Assembly (NCBI GenBank): GCA_022827245.1
Contig: JAJDTI010000162.1
Span: 1 to 63,675 of the forward strand
Reading direction: 5' to 3'
Source: Pseudomonadales bacterium
Lineage (GTDB): Bacteria; Pseudomonadota; Gammaproteobacteria; Pseudomonadales; Azotimanducaceae
DNA length: 63,675 nucleotides
In this document: positions 54,298-62,242 of the stretch, piece by piece
Numbering within the stretch: position 1 is the stretch's first letter
Layout of the letters: the number at the start of each line of letters is the position of its first letter
Program-made: the position numbers and the translations under genes
The notes under the pieces: model-generated
Databases searched by the model: none
The model's input: only the letters and a program-made list of their open reading frames with translations
Told to the model about the DNA's origin: nothing

Positions 54298-56661
54298 ATG
54301 ACAGTGACAGCAATCCGACTCGCCGCACTGGCGGCATGTGCGTTGATGGCATCGGGTTCCGTGCTGGCGGAGGACCAGCAGCAGTCCGGCTCCGCAATCA
54401 CCGAAGAGATCATCGTCACCGCGACCTATCGCGAGACGAACCTGATGGACACCGCCCAGTCCATCAATGCCATCACGGACGACTTCGTCGAGGACGTGGG
54501 CGCCCAGAGCATGGCGGACGTCTTCATGATGGTGCCGGGGCTCAACATGACCGGCAGCCGGGACGGCGACAACCGGTACTCGGTGCGCGGACTGACCTCC
54601 CAGACGGGCGCGACGGGCTACTTCCTGGTCGGCGCTTCCGTCGGCGTCTATCTCGACGGCACTCCGGTGACGGCGGCGCTGGGCCCGGACAACCAGGTCA
54701 GCGGCAACCTGTTCGATCTCGAGCGGGTCGAGGTGCTGAAGGGTCCGCAGGGCACGCTGTTCGGGGAAGGCTCCCAGGGGGGCACCATCCGCTACCTCTA
54801 CAAGCAGCCCGATCCCACCGGGTTCGACGCGGGTTTCAACATGAACTACTCCGAGATGGCCGAGTCGAAGGACTCGTCGAACCGTCTGGACGCGATGGTG
54901 AACGTCCCGTTCGGCGACGGCTGGGCCCTGCGTCTCGCGGGCTGGCGCTCGGAGACGGGCGGGTGGATCGAGAACACCGAACCCTACGAGGAAGACTACA
55001 ACGACGGCGAAACCACCGGCGGCCGCGCCGTGCTGAGGTACGAAGGGGACCGCTATGCGGTGACGGGGAGCTACTATCGGAATGAACAGGCGACCGTGGG
55101 CGGCTCCGCGACCGTCGGACCGTACGTGGCGCGCACGTTCCGAATACCCGGTCTGCCGCCGGAGAGCAGCGACACCCTCGACATCTACAGCTTCATCGTC
55201 GAGTGGGACTTTTCCTGGGCGAACTTCCAGTCCCTGACTTCGTTCGTGGACCGCAGCATCGAGGCCACCTACGAGTTCTCGCTCGAGTCGCGCGACGGGC
55301 TGGACTTCTTCTATGGGGGCGCCAGCCAGGCGCAGGACCATCCCAAGTGTCACACCCAGGCGCTCTGCCATGCGTATCCTGGCGGCTACCCGGGATTCTT
55401 CAACCTCGGGGATCCGAACAGCACCATCCCCGACGGCAACAACCTCGTCGGGCTCGTCGGCTTCATCGACTCCTATAGCGAGCGCTGGGTGCAGGAGTTC
55501 CGCCTCGTCTCGCCGGGCGACCGTCGGCTGCGCTGGACGGTGGGAGCCTTCTGGAAGGACAGCGAAGACCACAGCCAGGCCCAGCAGGAAGGGCTGTACT
55601 TCCCGGGCCGCTACGAGACCTTCGGCCGCCTGCTGGACACGCTGCTGATGGTGCCGGCGAACACGCACACGGACACGCTGGAAGAGTACGCGGTGTTCGG
55701 CGAGGTGACCTACGACCTGACGGCCACGCTCGAGGCGACGGTCGGCGTGCGCGTGTCGTCCCTCGAGCAGTACTTCTCCAACACGCTCTCCGGCACCGAC
55801 GACTCTCCGGTTTCGCCGAAGTTCAACCTGTCCTGGCGTCCGCGCAACGACATGCTGGTGTACTTCAATTACGCCACGGGTTTCCGCCCGGGCAACGTGA
55901 ACAACCACATGGAGTTCAACGCGCGCCAGTACGACCTGAAACTCATTCCGGCGCGCCTCGCCCTGGGCCTCGACGCCACGGACCTTTACGAGGGGAAGGC
56001 CCTCGCACTCTCGCGGCGCTTCTTTGACGGCGACGAGGTCGCGAACTACGAACTCGGCTTCAAGAGCACGCTGTTCGACGGTCGGGTCCGCCTGATGGCT
56101 TCCGTGTACTACCTCGACTGGGAGGACATGATCGTGGTCGAGACCGATCCGGTGCTCGGCGACCAGGGCAACCAGCTCAATTTCTACAACACCAACAGCG
56201 GCGGAGCCGAGATCGAGGGCGTGGAACTGGAGATCGTGGCGTTCCTGACCGATCGGCTCAGCATCCGGGTGGCCGGCGACGTGAACGACACCGCGGTCAA
56301 GGAGTCACCGCTGTTTGCGCGGGGATTCGAAGACGACAACGAGCTGATCTACGCCCCCAACCAGAGCGTGTCCATCGCGCTGGACTACGACATTCCCCTG
56401 CGCAACGGCTGGATGGTCAGCCTGCACGCGGACCACTCGATCGTCGATGAGCAGTTCACCAACACGGCGAACACCCGGAGCATCCCGAAGTGGGACAAGA
56501 CGAACGCCCGGATCACGGCGCGGCGCGACCAGTGGCGCGTCGCGCTCTATTCGACGAACCTCACCAACGAGGAGATCATCCGCAACCTGCAGGGCGCATC
56601 GACGTACTACTGGCACGCGCCGCGCCAGATCGGCATCGAGGTCGGCTACAGCATGCAATGA
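54298..56661 (+). CDS. TonB-dependent receptor 3
   Basis: This 787-residue third paralogue is more diverged. It has a signal peptide (cleavage near SVLAEDQ), EEIIVTATYRETNLMDTAQS, plug motif VLKGPQGTLFGEGSQGG, and a barrel ending EVGYSMQ. It lacks about 25 residues in extracellular loops present in the other two (for example around the CF/CKTTTT region). ATG 54298 follows AGGGGGG. A TTGACA hexamer at 54186 is the candidate -35. No terminator of the double-hairpin type follows. It probably recognises a variant ligand of the same class. Confidence 0.95.
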   Translation: MTVTAIRLAALAACALMASGSVLAEDQQQSGSAITEEIIVTATYRETNLMDTAQSINAITDDFVEDVGAQSMADVFMMVPGLNMTGSRDGDNRYSVRGLTSQTGATGYFLVGASVGVYLDGTPVTAALGPDNQVSGNLFDLERVEVLKGPQGTLFGEGSQGGTIRYLYKQPDPTGFDAGFNMNYSEMAESKDSSNRLDAMVNVPFGDGWALRLAGWRSETGGWIENTEPYEEDYNDGETTGGRAVLRYEGDRYAVTGSYYRNEQATVGGSATVGPYVARTFRIPGLPPESSDTLDIYSFIVEWDFSWANFQSLTSFVDRSIEATYEFSLESRDGLDFFYGGASQAQDHPKCHTQALCHAYPGGYPGFFNLGDPNSTIPDGNNLVGLVGFIDSYSERWVQEFRLVSPGDRRLRWTVGAFWKDSEDHSQAQQEGLYFPGRYETFGRLLDTLLMVPANTHTDTLEEYAVFGEVTYDLTATLEATVGVRVSSLEQYFSNTLSGTDDSPVSPKFNLSWRPRNDMLVYFNYATGFRPGNVNNHMEFNARQYDLKLIPARLALGLDATDLYEGKALALSRRFFDGDEVANYELGFKSTLFDGRVRLMASVYYLDWEDMIVVETDPVLGDQGNQLNFYNTNSGGAEIEGVELEIVAFLTDRLSIRVAGDVNDTAVKESPLFARGFEDDNELIYAPNQSVSIALDYDIPLRNGWMVSLHADHSIVDEQFTNTANTRSIPKWDKTNARITARRDQWRVALYSTNLTNEEIIRNLQGASTYYWHAPRQIGIEVGYSMQ

Positions 56662-56783
56662 TCCGGTCAGCGACCGGCGTCGCTGCGGGTGGCTGTTCTG
56701 CCTGGCGAGGGGCGTGGAGCGCGTAAAGCGGCCCGCCCGGAGGCGTACAGTCGCCGGCGTTGCCACCGGGAGACGCCTCGCCC

Positions 56784-58385
56784 ATGGACCCCGAGACGGC
56801 TGCGAAATGGCGCCCGTTGGAAGGGATGCCCGCGGACGCGGACACTTGGTCGACACCGGGTTATGCCGCGCTTGCCGAGGAGTGGTCCGCGTGCCGCGCC
56901 GCGTTGAAGCGAGACGCGGCGGCGGAGGGGTTCCTGGAAGGCTGGCTGCGGGAGCGAGTGCGCGCGTTCGCGCTTGAGACCGGACAGATCGAGGGACTCT
57001 ACACCCTGCGCCGGGGCGTGACGGAGCAGTTCGTGGCCGAAGGGTTCGCGGCGGCGGTGGGCGCGCATACCCTCGAGGGGATCGACGACGGGGTCATTCG
57101 CGGGCTGCTCACGGACCAGGAAGCAGCCTACGACATGATGTTCGAGGACGTGGCGGGGGGCCGCCCTCTGTCCGCGTACCACGTGAAGAGCTGGCACCAG
57201 CTCATCACCCGCCATCAGGCCACCGTCGCAGGCATCGACCTCGAGGGCAACCGGGTCCAGGTCCCGTTCGAGACGAAGGGGCGCTGGAAGGAGCGGCCGA
57301 ACAACCCGGTGCGGCCGGATGGCATCGTCCATAAGTACTGCCCTCCCGAGCACGTCGACGCCGAGATGGATCGCCTCTTCGAACTCTACGAAGGCATCGC
57401 CGGACGACGGGACTATCCTCCCAATGCGAAGGCCGCGTGGCTGCATCACAGGTTCGTCCGGACGCACCCGTTTCAGGACGGCAACGGGCGCGTGTCGAGG
57501 CTCCTGATGGCCTGGGCGTTCCTGAAGGACGGTCTGCTCCCACCGATCGTCACGGCACAGGGCAAACCCGACTACATTGCGGCCTTGGAGTCTGCCGACC
57601 GCGGAAACCTCCGTGCGTTCTCCGACTACCTCGGCGTACTTGTGCTCCCGTCGCTACATGCCGCCGTATCGCTTGCCCGCGACGCGCTCTCGGGGAACCT
57701 CAACCGCCCCAACGGCAATGGGGGGGAGGACGGTCGGCAGCTAGTACTATCCTCCGGTCGAGGCCACGAGGGCAGTCCGACGCGGCTGAAACCGGAGACC
57801 GCAAGGGCCGCCCACCCGTCAGAAGATCCGCGCCTCCAGCCCGATGGCCAGCGCCATCCCCAGTTCCCGGCACTGCGCCAGGTGTTCCTCCGTCGGCGGC
57901 CCCTTCGCGATGATCGGCTCCTGCACCTCGCTGAATGGATAACCGTTGGCGATGCGGTGGATGGCCCGGATCGCGCCGGTGCCGTCGTTGCCGGCGCTGA
58001 TGAAGATGGCGTACGGCAGCGACTGGATCTTGCCCTCCACGGGATAGAACGTCCGGTCGAGGAAGTCCTTCATCCCGCCGGACATGTAGCCGAAGTTCTC
58101 CGGGGTGCCGAGCAGGAGCGCATCGGCCCACAGGAGGTCGTCCGGGCCGGCGTCCGACGCCCTGATCATGCGGACCTCCACGTCCGTGACCTCGTCGTCC
58201 GTGGCGCCCTGCCAGGCCGCCTCGGCCAGTCGGCCCGTGTTGCCGGATTGGGTGTGGTAGACGATCAGCAGGTGCCGGGTGCGCACGGACGTTACTCGGG
58301 GTCGACGTCAGCGCGCGGGACCATACCACTTCGAACTCGGCCCTTGCGGGTGTGGCGGTGCGTCGCGGAGGGCTGCATAAACTAG
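56784..58385 (+). CDS. Fic-domain protein, frame running on antisense through the next gene
   Basis: The first 310 residues are a Fic (AMP-transferase) protein of the class with N-terminal inhibitory helix. TxxxEG is T66-GQI-E70-G71, the central domain follows, and the active loop is HPFQDGNGRVSR (228-239) with catalytic His228. Fic enzymes typically AMPylate or otherwise modify proteins and can act as toxins. ATG 56784 has GGGAG 11 bp upstream. After residue 310 (NLNRPNGNGG) homology stops, yet the frame stays open to 58385, passing antisense through the flavodoxin gene. A G7 tract at 57720-57726 marks the change; one G fewer would end the protein within a few codons at TAG. The real 3' end may therefore be near 57743. 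Confidence 0.8.
   Translation: MDPETAAKWRPLEGMPADADTWSTPGYAALAEEWSACRAALKRDAAAEGFLEGWLRERVRAFALETGQIEGLYTLRRGVTEQFVAEGFAAAVGAHTLEGIDDGVIRGLLTDQEAAYDMMFEDVAGGRPLSAYHVKSWHQLITRHQATVAGIDLEGNRVQVPFETKGRWKERPNNPVRPDGIVHKYCPPEHVDAEMDRLFELYEGIAGRRDYPPNAKAAWLHHRFVRTHPFQDGNGRVSRLLMAWAFLKDGLLPPIVTAQGKPDYIAALESADRGNLRAFSDYLGVLVLPSLHAAVSLARDALSGNLNRPNGNGGEDGRQLVLSSGRGHEGSPTRLKPETARAAHPSEDPRLQPDGQRHPQFPALRQVFLRRRPLRDDRLLHLAEWITVGDAVDGPDRAGAVVAGADEDGVRQRLDLALHGIERPVEEVLHPAGHVAEVLRGAEQERIGPQEVVRAGVRRPDHADLHVRDLVVRGALPGRLGQSARVAGLGVVDDQQVPGAHGRYSGSTSARGTIPLRTRPLRVWRCVAEGCIN
57819..58286 (-). CDS. Flavodoxin-family protein/NAD(P)H oxidoreductase
   Basis: This 155-residue protein with a flavodoxin fold carries the FMN phosphate loop HTQSGNTGRLAEA at 11-23, the second flavin loop GTPENFGYMSGGMKDFLDR near 60-78, and FISAGNDGTGA. 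It is shorter than WrbA and lacks its insertion. GTG 58286 is the only start near the first strand (HLLIVYHTQSGN). The gene is a single cistron lying entirely within the extended open frame of the convergent fic gene. Codon pattern and homology show this strand to be the real coding one. Confidence 0.88.
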   Translation of the reverse strand: MRTRHLLIVYHTQSGNTGRLAEAAWQGATDDEVTDVEVRMIRASDAGPDDLLWADALLLGTPENFGYMSGGMKDFLDRTFYPVEGKIQSLPYAIFISAGNDGTGAIRAIHRIANGYPFSEVQEPIIAKGPPTEEHLAQCRELGMALAIGLEARIF

Positions 58386-58391
58386 ACACGG

Positions 58392-58430
58392 CTTGTCTAA
58401 ACAAGACTTGTCTAAGTATGACTTGACGAA
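58392..58430 (+). repeat. Three direct repeats at exact 15-bp spacing upstream of the ATPase gene
   Basis: CTTGTCTAA starts at 58392 and 58407, and a variant CTTGACGAA at 58422. Within them TAGACA-N5-TGTCTA (58383-58399) and ACAAG-A-CTTGT (58401-58411) are inverted repeats. The block is AT-rich and ends directly before the first possible start codon at 58431, so an operator overlapping the promoter is likely. Confidence 0.65.
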
Positions 58431-58457
58431 ATGTTCCGCTGCGGACACACTTGGCGC

Positions 58458-59861
58458 ATGGTGCGTTTCATCGGACGCCAGGCGGAGCTGAGCATGTTGG
58501 CGGGGGCATTCGACTCCCGTCGCTCCGAACTGATCCCGATCTACGGGAGACGGCGGGTGGGCAAGAGCGAACTCATCCTCCGATTCATGGAGGACCGGGC
58601 CGGGATCTACTACCTCGGCCAGCAATCGTCGTCCGAGCTGCAGCTCCAGGAATTCCTGCGCGAGGCCGCGCGAGCGCTCGACATGCCGTTGCTGGCGGAA
58701 TTGCGCGCTTCCGACTGGCGGCGCGCACTGTTGACCGTCGTCGAACAGTGGACGTCGGCCCATCCGTCCCGGAAGCTGATCCTCGCACTCGACGAATTCC
58801 AGTGGATCGCCGCGTCGAGTCCTGCCGTGCTCTCGGACCTGCAGCATTGCTGGGATAGGGTCTGGCGTAGTACCGGAAACGTCGTACTCGTGCTCTGTGG
58901 CTCGTATCTCGGGTTCATGGAGCGTGACGTCCTGGGCAAGACGAGCCCGTTGTTCGGCCGCCGCACGGCGCAGATTCACCTGCAGCCGTTCGGCTTTCTG
59001 GAAGCCGCGCAGTTCCACCCGCGCTGGTCCCCTGTCGACCGGGCGAAGGCGTATGGCCTGGTGGGTGGCCTCCCCCAGTACCTGCTCGGACTCGACGACT
59101 CGCGCTCCATCGATCAGAACATTCGGCGCAACCTGATGGACGAGTTTGCGCCGCTCTTTCACGAGCCGACGTTTCTGCTCCGCGAGGAACTCCGCGAAGT
59201 CGCGCCGTACCAGTCGATCCTCTTCGCCGTCGCGGCCGGGCGGGGGACAGTGGGCGAGATTGCCGCGACCACCGGCCTGCCGGAGCGGAACCTGCACTAC
59301 TACCTGCAGCAGTTGGTGGCGCTCGGCTACCTGCGGCGCCGCTACCCCCTGGAGCGTCGCCGTCCGAATCCGAAGCAGGTGCGTTTCGGAATGGACGACC
59401 CACTGTTGCGGTTCTGGTTCCGGTTCGTGTTCCCCAACATGAGCGTCATCCGGGGCAGCGGTGCGACGGTTGCTTTCACCCAGCGCGTCGCGCCGTTCCT
59501 CGAGGCCTGGTTCGGCGACTGCTTCGAGCGTCTGTGCCGCGAAGCGCTACCGCTGATCGCCCGGCGGGAAGGCGTCACGGCCGCGATGGAGGTGGGCGAG
59601 TACTGGAGCCCGGCCGTGCAGATCGACGTCGTTGGCATGCGGGAGGACAACTGGACGGACCTCGGGGAGTGCAAGTGGGGCGCGGTCCGGTCGCCGCGCG
59701 CGGTCGAGGCTGAACTGGAGCGCAAGGTGGCCCTCTATCCGAACAGCCGCGGCGCGACCTTGGGGCGCCGGTACTTCGTACGCGGCAAGCCGGCCTCGAG
59801 AGAAGGCGCGGCCGGCTGGATTTCCCTCGACGACCTGTACGGCCTGGGCGCGGCGGCGTAG
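58458..59861 (+). CDS. P-loop ATPase with C-terminal DUF234 (PD-(D/E)XK-like) domain
   Basis: This protein of about 467 residues begins FIGRQAELSML, typical of the archaeal-type ATPase family. Walker A is GRRRVGKS and Walker B is LILALDEFQWI, with a sensor-like VLCGSYLGFME. A winged-helix segment (GEIAATTGLPERNLHYYLQQL) follows, then a DUF234 domain. That end contains QIDVV then LGECKW, spaced like the D-ExK core of PD-(D/E)XK nucleases. Function is unknown; mobile or defence roles have been suggested for relatives. ATG 58458 was preferred to ATG 58431 because the latter abuts the repeats and leaves no ribosome-binding site. Confidence 0.85.
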   Translation: MVRFIGRQAELSMLAGAFDSRRSELIPIYGRRRVGKSELILRFMEDRAGIYYLGQQSSSELQLQEFLREAARALDMPLLAELRASDWRRALLTVVEQWTSAHPSRKLILALDEFQWIAASSPAVLSDLQHCWDRVWRSTGNVVLVLCGSYLGFMERDVLGKTSPLFGRRTAQIHLQPFGFLEAAQFHPRWSPVDRAKAYGLVGGLPQYLLGLDDSRSIDQNIRRNLMDEFAPLFHEPTFLLREELREVAPYQSILFAVAAGRGTVGEIAATTGLPERNLHYYLQQLVALGYLRRRYPLERRRPNPKQVRFGMDDPLLRFWFRFVFPNMSVIRGSGATVAFTQRVAPFLEAWFGDCFERLCREALPLIARREGVTAAMEVGEYWSPAVQIDVVGMREDNWTDLGECKWGAVRSPRAVEAELERKVALYPNSRGATLGRRYFVRGKPASREGAAGWISLDDLYGLGAAA

Positions 59862-59880
59862 CTCGGGTTCGTCCCATGGC

Positions 59881-59923
59881 CTCGCGCCGTAGCCTTCACC
59901 GGCGTTGCGTTCTACGGCGCGAG
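59881..59923 (+). terminator. Perfect 12-bp hairpin after the ATPase gene
   Basis: CTCGCGCCGTAG (59881-59892) pairs fully with CTACGGCGCGAG (59912-59923) around 19 nt. There is no T-tract, so it may stabilise the 3' end or separate the ATPase transcript from the riboswitch leader rather than terminate on its own. Confidence 0.4.
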
Positions 59924-59942
59924 CCCCTAGGGTACGCGGTGA

Positions 59943-60034
59943 AACCCAAGGGGTGGCCTCGGTGCCTGAGACGCGGAAGCGGTCCGCGGACCCTTTGAAC
60001 CTGATCCGGGTAATGCCGGCGGAGGGATAGGGCC
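59943..60034 (+). promoter_or_regulatory. TPP riboswitch (THI element)
   Basis: The thiamine-pyrophosphate aptamer is recognised by GGGGTG (59950-59955), CTGAGA (59966-59971), ACCCTTTGAACCTGATC (59990-60006) and GGGTAATGCCGGCGGAGGGA (60008-60027), with P1 closed by CCC 59945-59947 and GGG 60030-60032. Downstream, TCCCTCC (60046-60052) is fully complementary to the aptamer's GGAGGGA (60021-60027), while CTCCC (60045-60049) can pair with GGGAG of the ribosome-binding site (60064-60068). This suits translational repression when TPP is bound. Confidence 0.95.
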
Positions 60035-60074
60035 ATCGAAGCATCTCCCTCCACCGCTGTTTCGGGAGGACGAG

Positions 60075-62165
60075 ATGTACAAGCCCGCCATGCTCACCCT
60101 GGCCTTCGCGGCCGCCGCCGGTGCGCCCGCGTTCGCCGCGGGCGGGGCCCCGTCGCCGGGCGGGGACACGCCGGTCATCGAGGAAATCGTGGTCCGCGCC
60201 ACCTTCCGCGGCGACGACCTGTCGCGGGTGCCCTCGAGCATCGCCGTCGTCCCGGCGGAGGCCATCGCACGGCGGGGCGCGACCCATCTCGACGAGATCC
60301 TTGACATGATGCCCAACGTCAACTACGCGAAGGGAGCGTCCCGGGCGCGCTTCCTGCAGATCCGGGGCATCGGGGAGCGCGGGCAGTTCAGCGAGCCGCT
60401 GAACTCGTCCGTCGGACTGGTGGTCGACGGCGTCGACCTGTCCGGCATCGGCACGGTGGCGACGCTGTTCGACGTCGAGCAGGTGGAAGTGCTGCGCGGG
60501 CCGCAGGGGACGCGCTACGGCGCGAACGCCCTGGCGGGGCTGGTCAACGTGGTGACGCGGGCGCCGACGGACACGTTCGAGAGCCGGGTGGAACTGGCCG
60601 GCGGCAACTACGGTGCTCTCGGGGCGGGCGCCGTGGTGTCCGGGCCGTTGGGCGAGGGCGTGCGGGGGCGGCTGGCCGCGCGGGTCGACCGTGCCGACGG
60701 CTTCATCGAGAACGATTACCTGGACGCCGACGACACCGACAACACCGACGAGACCACCGTTCGCGGGAGGCTGTCGTGGGACGCGGACGCGTCCACGGTC
60801 ATCGACCTGTCCGCCGGGTACGTCGACGCCGACAACGGTTACGACGCGTTCTCCCTGGACAACGTCCGCACGACGCTGGCGGACGAGCCGGGTCACGACC
60901 GTCAGCGGACGGTCTACGGCTCCGGCGGCGTGACCTGGTCCGGCAACCCCGCGTTCACCGTACACGGCCACCTCGGTGCGGCGGACTCGGACATCGCCTA
61001 CGGCTACGACGCGGACTGGGTGTTCGTCGGCTTTCACCCCTGGGGCTACTCCGGCACCGACGAGTACCTGCGGGACCGAAGCACGGTGACGGCGGAGGTG
61101 CGCCTGACGTCGGAGGACGCCGGGCGACTGTTCGGGGGCTCGACGGCGTGGACCGCCGGCGCGTACGCGATGCGTCAGGACGTGGAGCTGACGCGCCGCT
61201 CCACGTTCATCGACGCCGACTTCACCAGCGACTACGGCATCGACCGACAGGCGCTGTTCGGACAGACGGAAACGGCGCTCGGCGCCGGTTCCACGCTGAC
61301 CGTCGGGCTGCGCCTGGAACGGCACTCCGCGTCGTACGACGACAGCGCGGGCGTGCGCGCGGGGCCCGACGACAGCCTGGTCGGCGGCCGCGTGGCGCTC
61401 GACCGCACCCTCGGCGCGGGCGTCGTCGCCTACGGTTCCGTCTCGCGCGGCTACAAGGCGGGGGGCTTCAACATCGACGGGAGCCTGCCCCCGCACCTGC
61501 GCTCCTACGATCCCGAGATCCTCTGGAACTACGAGGCGGGGCTGAAAGCCGGTGTCCTCGACGGGCGCCTGCGCCTGCGGGGCGCCGTCTTCCACATGCG
61601 CCGCGACGACGTGCAGATCGACAGCTCCATCGTCGAGATGTACGAGGACGGCAGCACGGAGTTCATCGACTTCGTCGGCAACGCGGCGCAGGGCACGAAC
61701 AGTGGCGTCGAACTCGACATCGAGTACGCACCGGCCGGCGGCGTCCTGCTGTTCGCGCGGCTGGGCCTCTTGCGGTCCGAGTACGAGGACTACATCAACG
61801 GCGAAGGCATGGACCTCGACGGCCGCACCCAGGCGCATGCCCCGCGGCATCAGTTCGGACTCGGGGGCAGCCTCGAGTTCGGCGGCGGCTGGTTCGTGCG
61901 GCTGGAGCTCGAGGGGCGGGACGAGTTCTACTTCTCGGACAGCCACAACGAGCGCTCGGAGGCCTACGAACTGCTGAACGCGAGCGTGGGCTACCGGGGC
62001 GGCGACTGGTCCGTCACCGCATGGGGGCGCAACCTCACGGACGAGGACTACTTCGTGCGCGGCTTCCGTTTCGGCAACGATCCGCGCGACGGGTACACGG
62101 ACCGCGGTTTCACGCAGCTCGGGGAACCCATGCGGGTGGGGGTCTCGGTCAGCCGCGCCTGGTAG
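60075..62165 (+). CDS. TonB-dependent receptor under TPP riboswitch (thiamin-type, Omr1-like)
   Basis: This 696-residue outer-membrane receptor has a signal peptide (cleavage near AFAAGG), EEIVVRATFRGDD, a plug (HLDEILDMMPNVNYAKG, FLQIRGIGERGQF, VEVLRGPQGTRYGANALAGLVNV) and a barrel ending VGVSVSRAW. It is not closely related to the three receptors upstream. Control by a TPP riboswitch and the lack of other genes in the unit indicate uptake of thiamin, its phosphates or a precursor, as proposed for TPP-regulated receptors in gammaproteobacteria. GGGAGGA at 60064-60070 precedes the ATG. Confidence 0.95.
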   Translation: MYKPAMLTLAFAAAAGAPAFAAGGAPSPGGDTPVIEEIVVRATFRGDDLSRVPSSIAVVPAEAIARRGATHLDEILDMMPNVNYAKGASRARFLQIRGIGERGQFSEPLNSSVGLVVDGVDLSGIGTVATLFDVEQVEVLRGPQGTRYGANALAGLVNVVTRAPTDTFESRVELAGGNYGALGAGAVVSGPLGEGVRGRLAARVDRADGFIENDYLDADDTDNTDETTVRGRLSWDADASTVIDLSAGYVDADNGYDAFSLDNVRTTLADEPGHDRQRTVYGSGGVTWSGNPAFTVHGHLGAADSDIAYGYDADWVFVGFHPWGYSGTDEYLRDRSTVTAEVRLTSEDAGRLFGGSTAWTAGAYAMRQDVELTRRSTFIDADFTSDYGIDRQALFGQTETALGAGSTLTVGLRLERHSASYDDSAGVRAGPDDSLVGGRVALDRTLGAGVVAYGSVSRGYKAGGFNIDGSLPPHLRSYDPEILWNYEAGLKAGVLDGRLRLRGAVFHMRRDDVQIDSSIVEMYEDGSTEFIDFVGNAAQGTNSGVELDIEYAPAGGVLLFARLGLLRSEYEDYINGEGMDLDGRTQAHAPRHQFGLGGSLEFGGGWFVRLELEGRDEFYFSDSHNERSEAYELLNASVGYRGGDWSVTAWGRNLTDEDYFVRGFRFGNDPRDGYTDRGFTQLGEPMRVGVSVSRAW

Positions 62166-62242
62166 CCGGGGCCGTCGCGCCTATGCAACGGGGCGCGGAT
62201 GGCCCAGACTGCGTGCCCATGGAAACGTCCCGCATCGCGGCG

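Noticed and set aside
58392..58430. CRISPR-like repeats
   Set aside because: Units are only 9 bp with 6-bp spacers and no cas genes are present; an operator explains them better.
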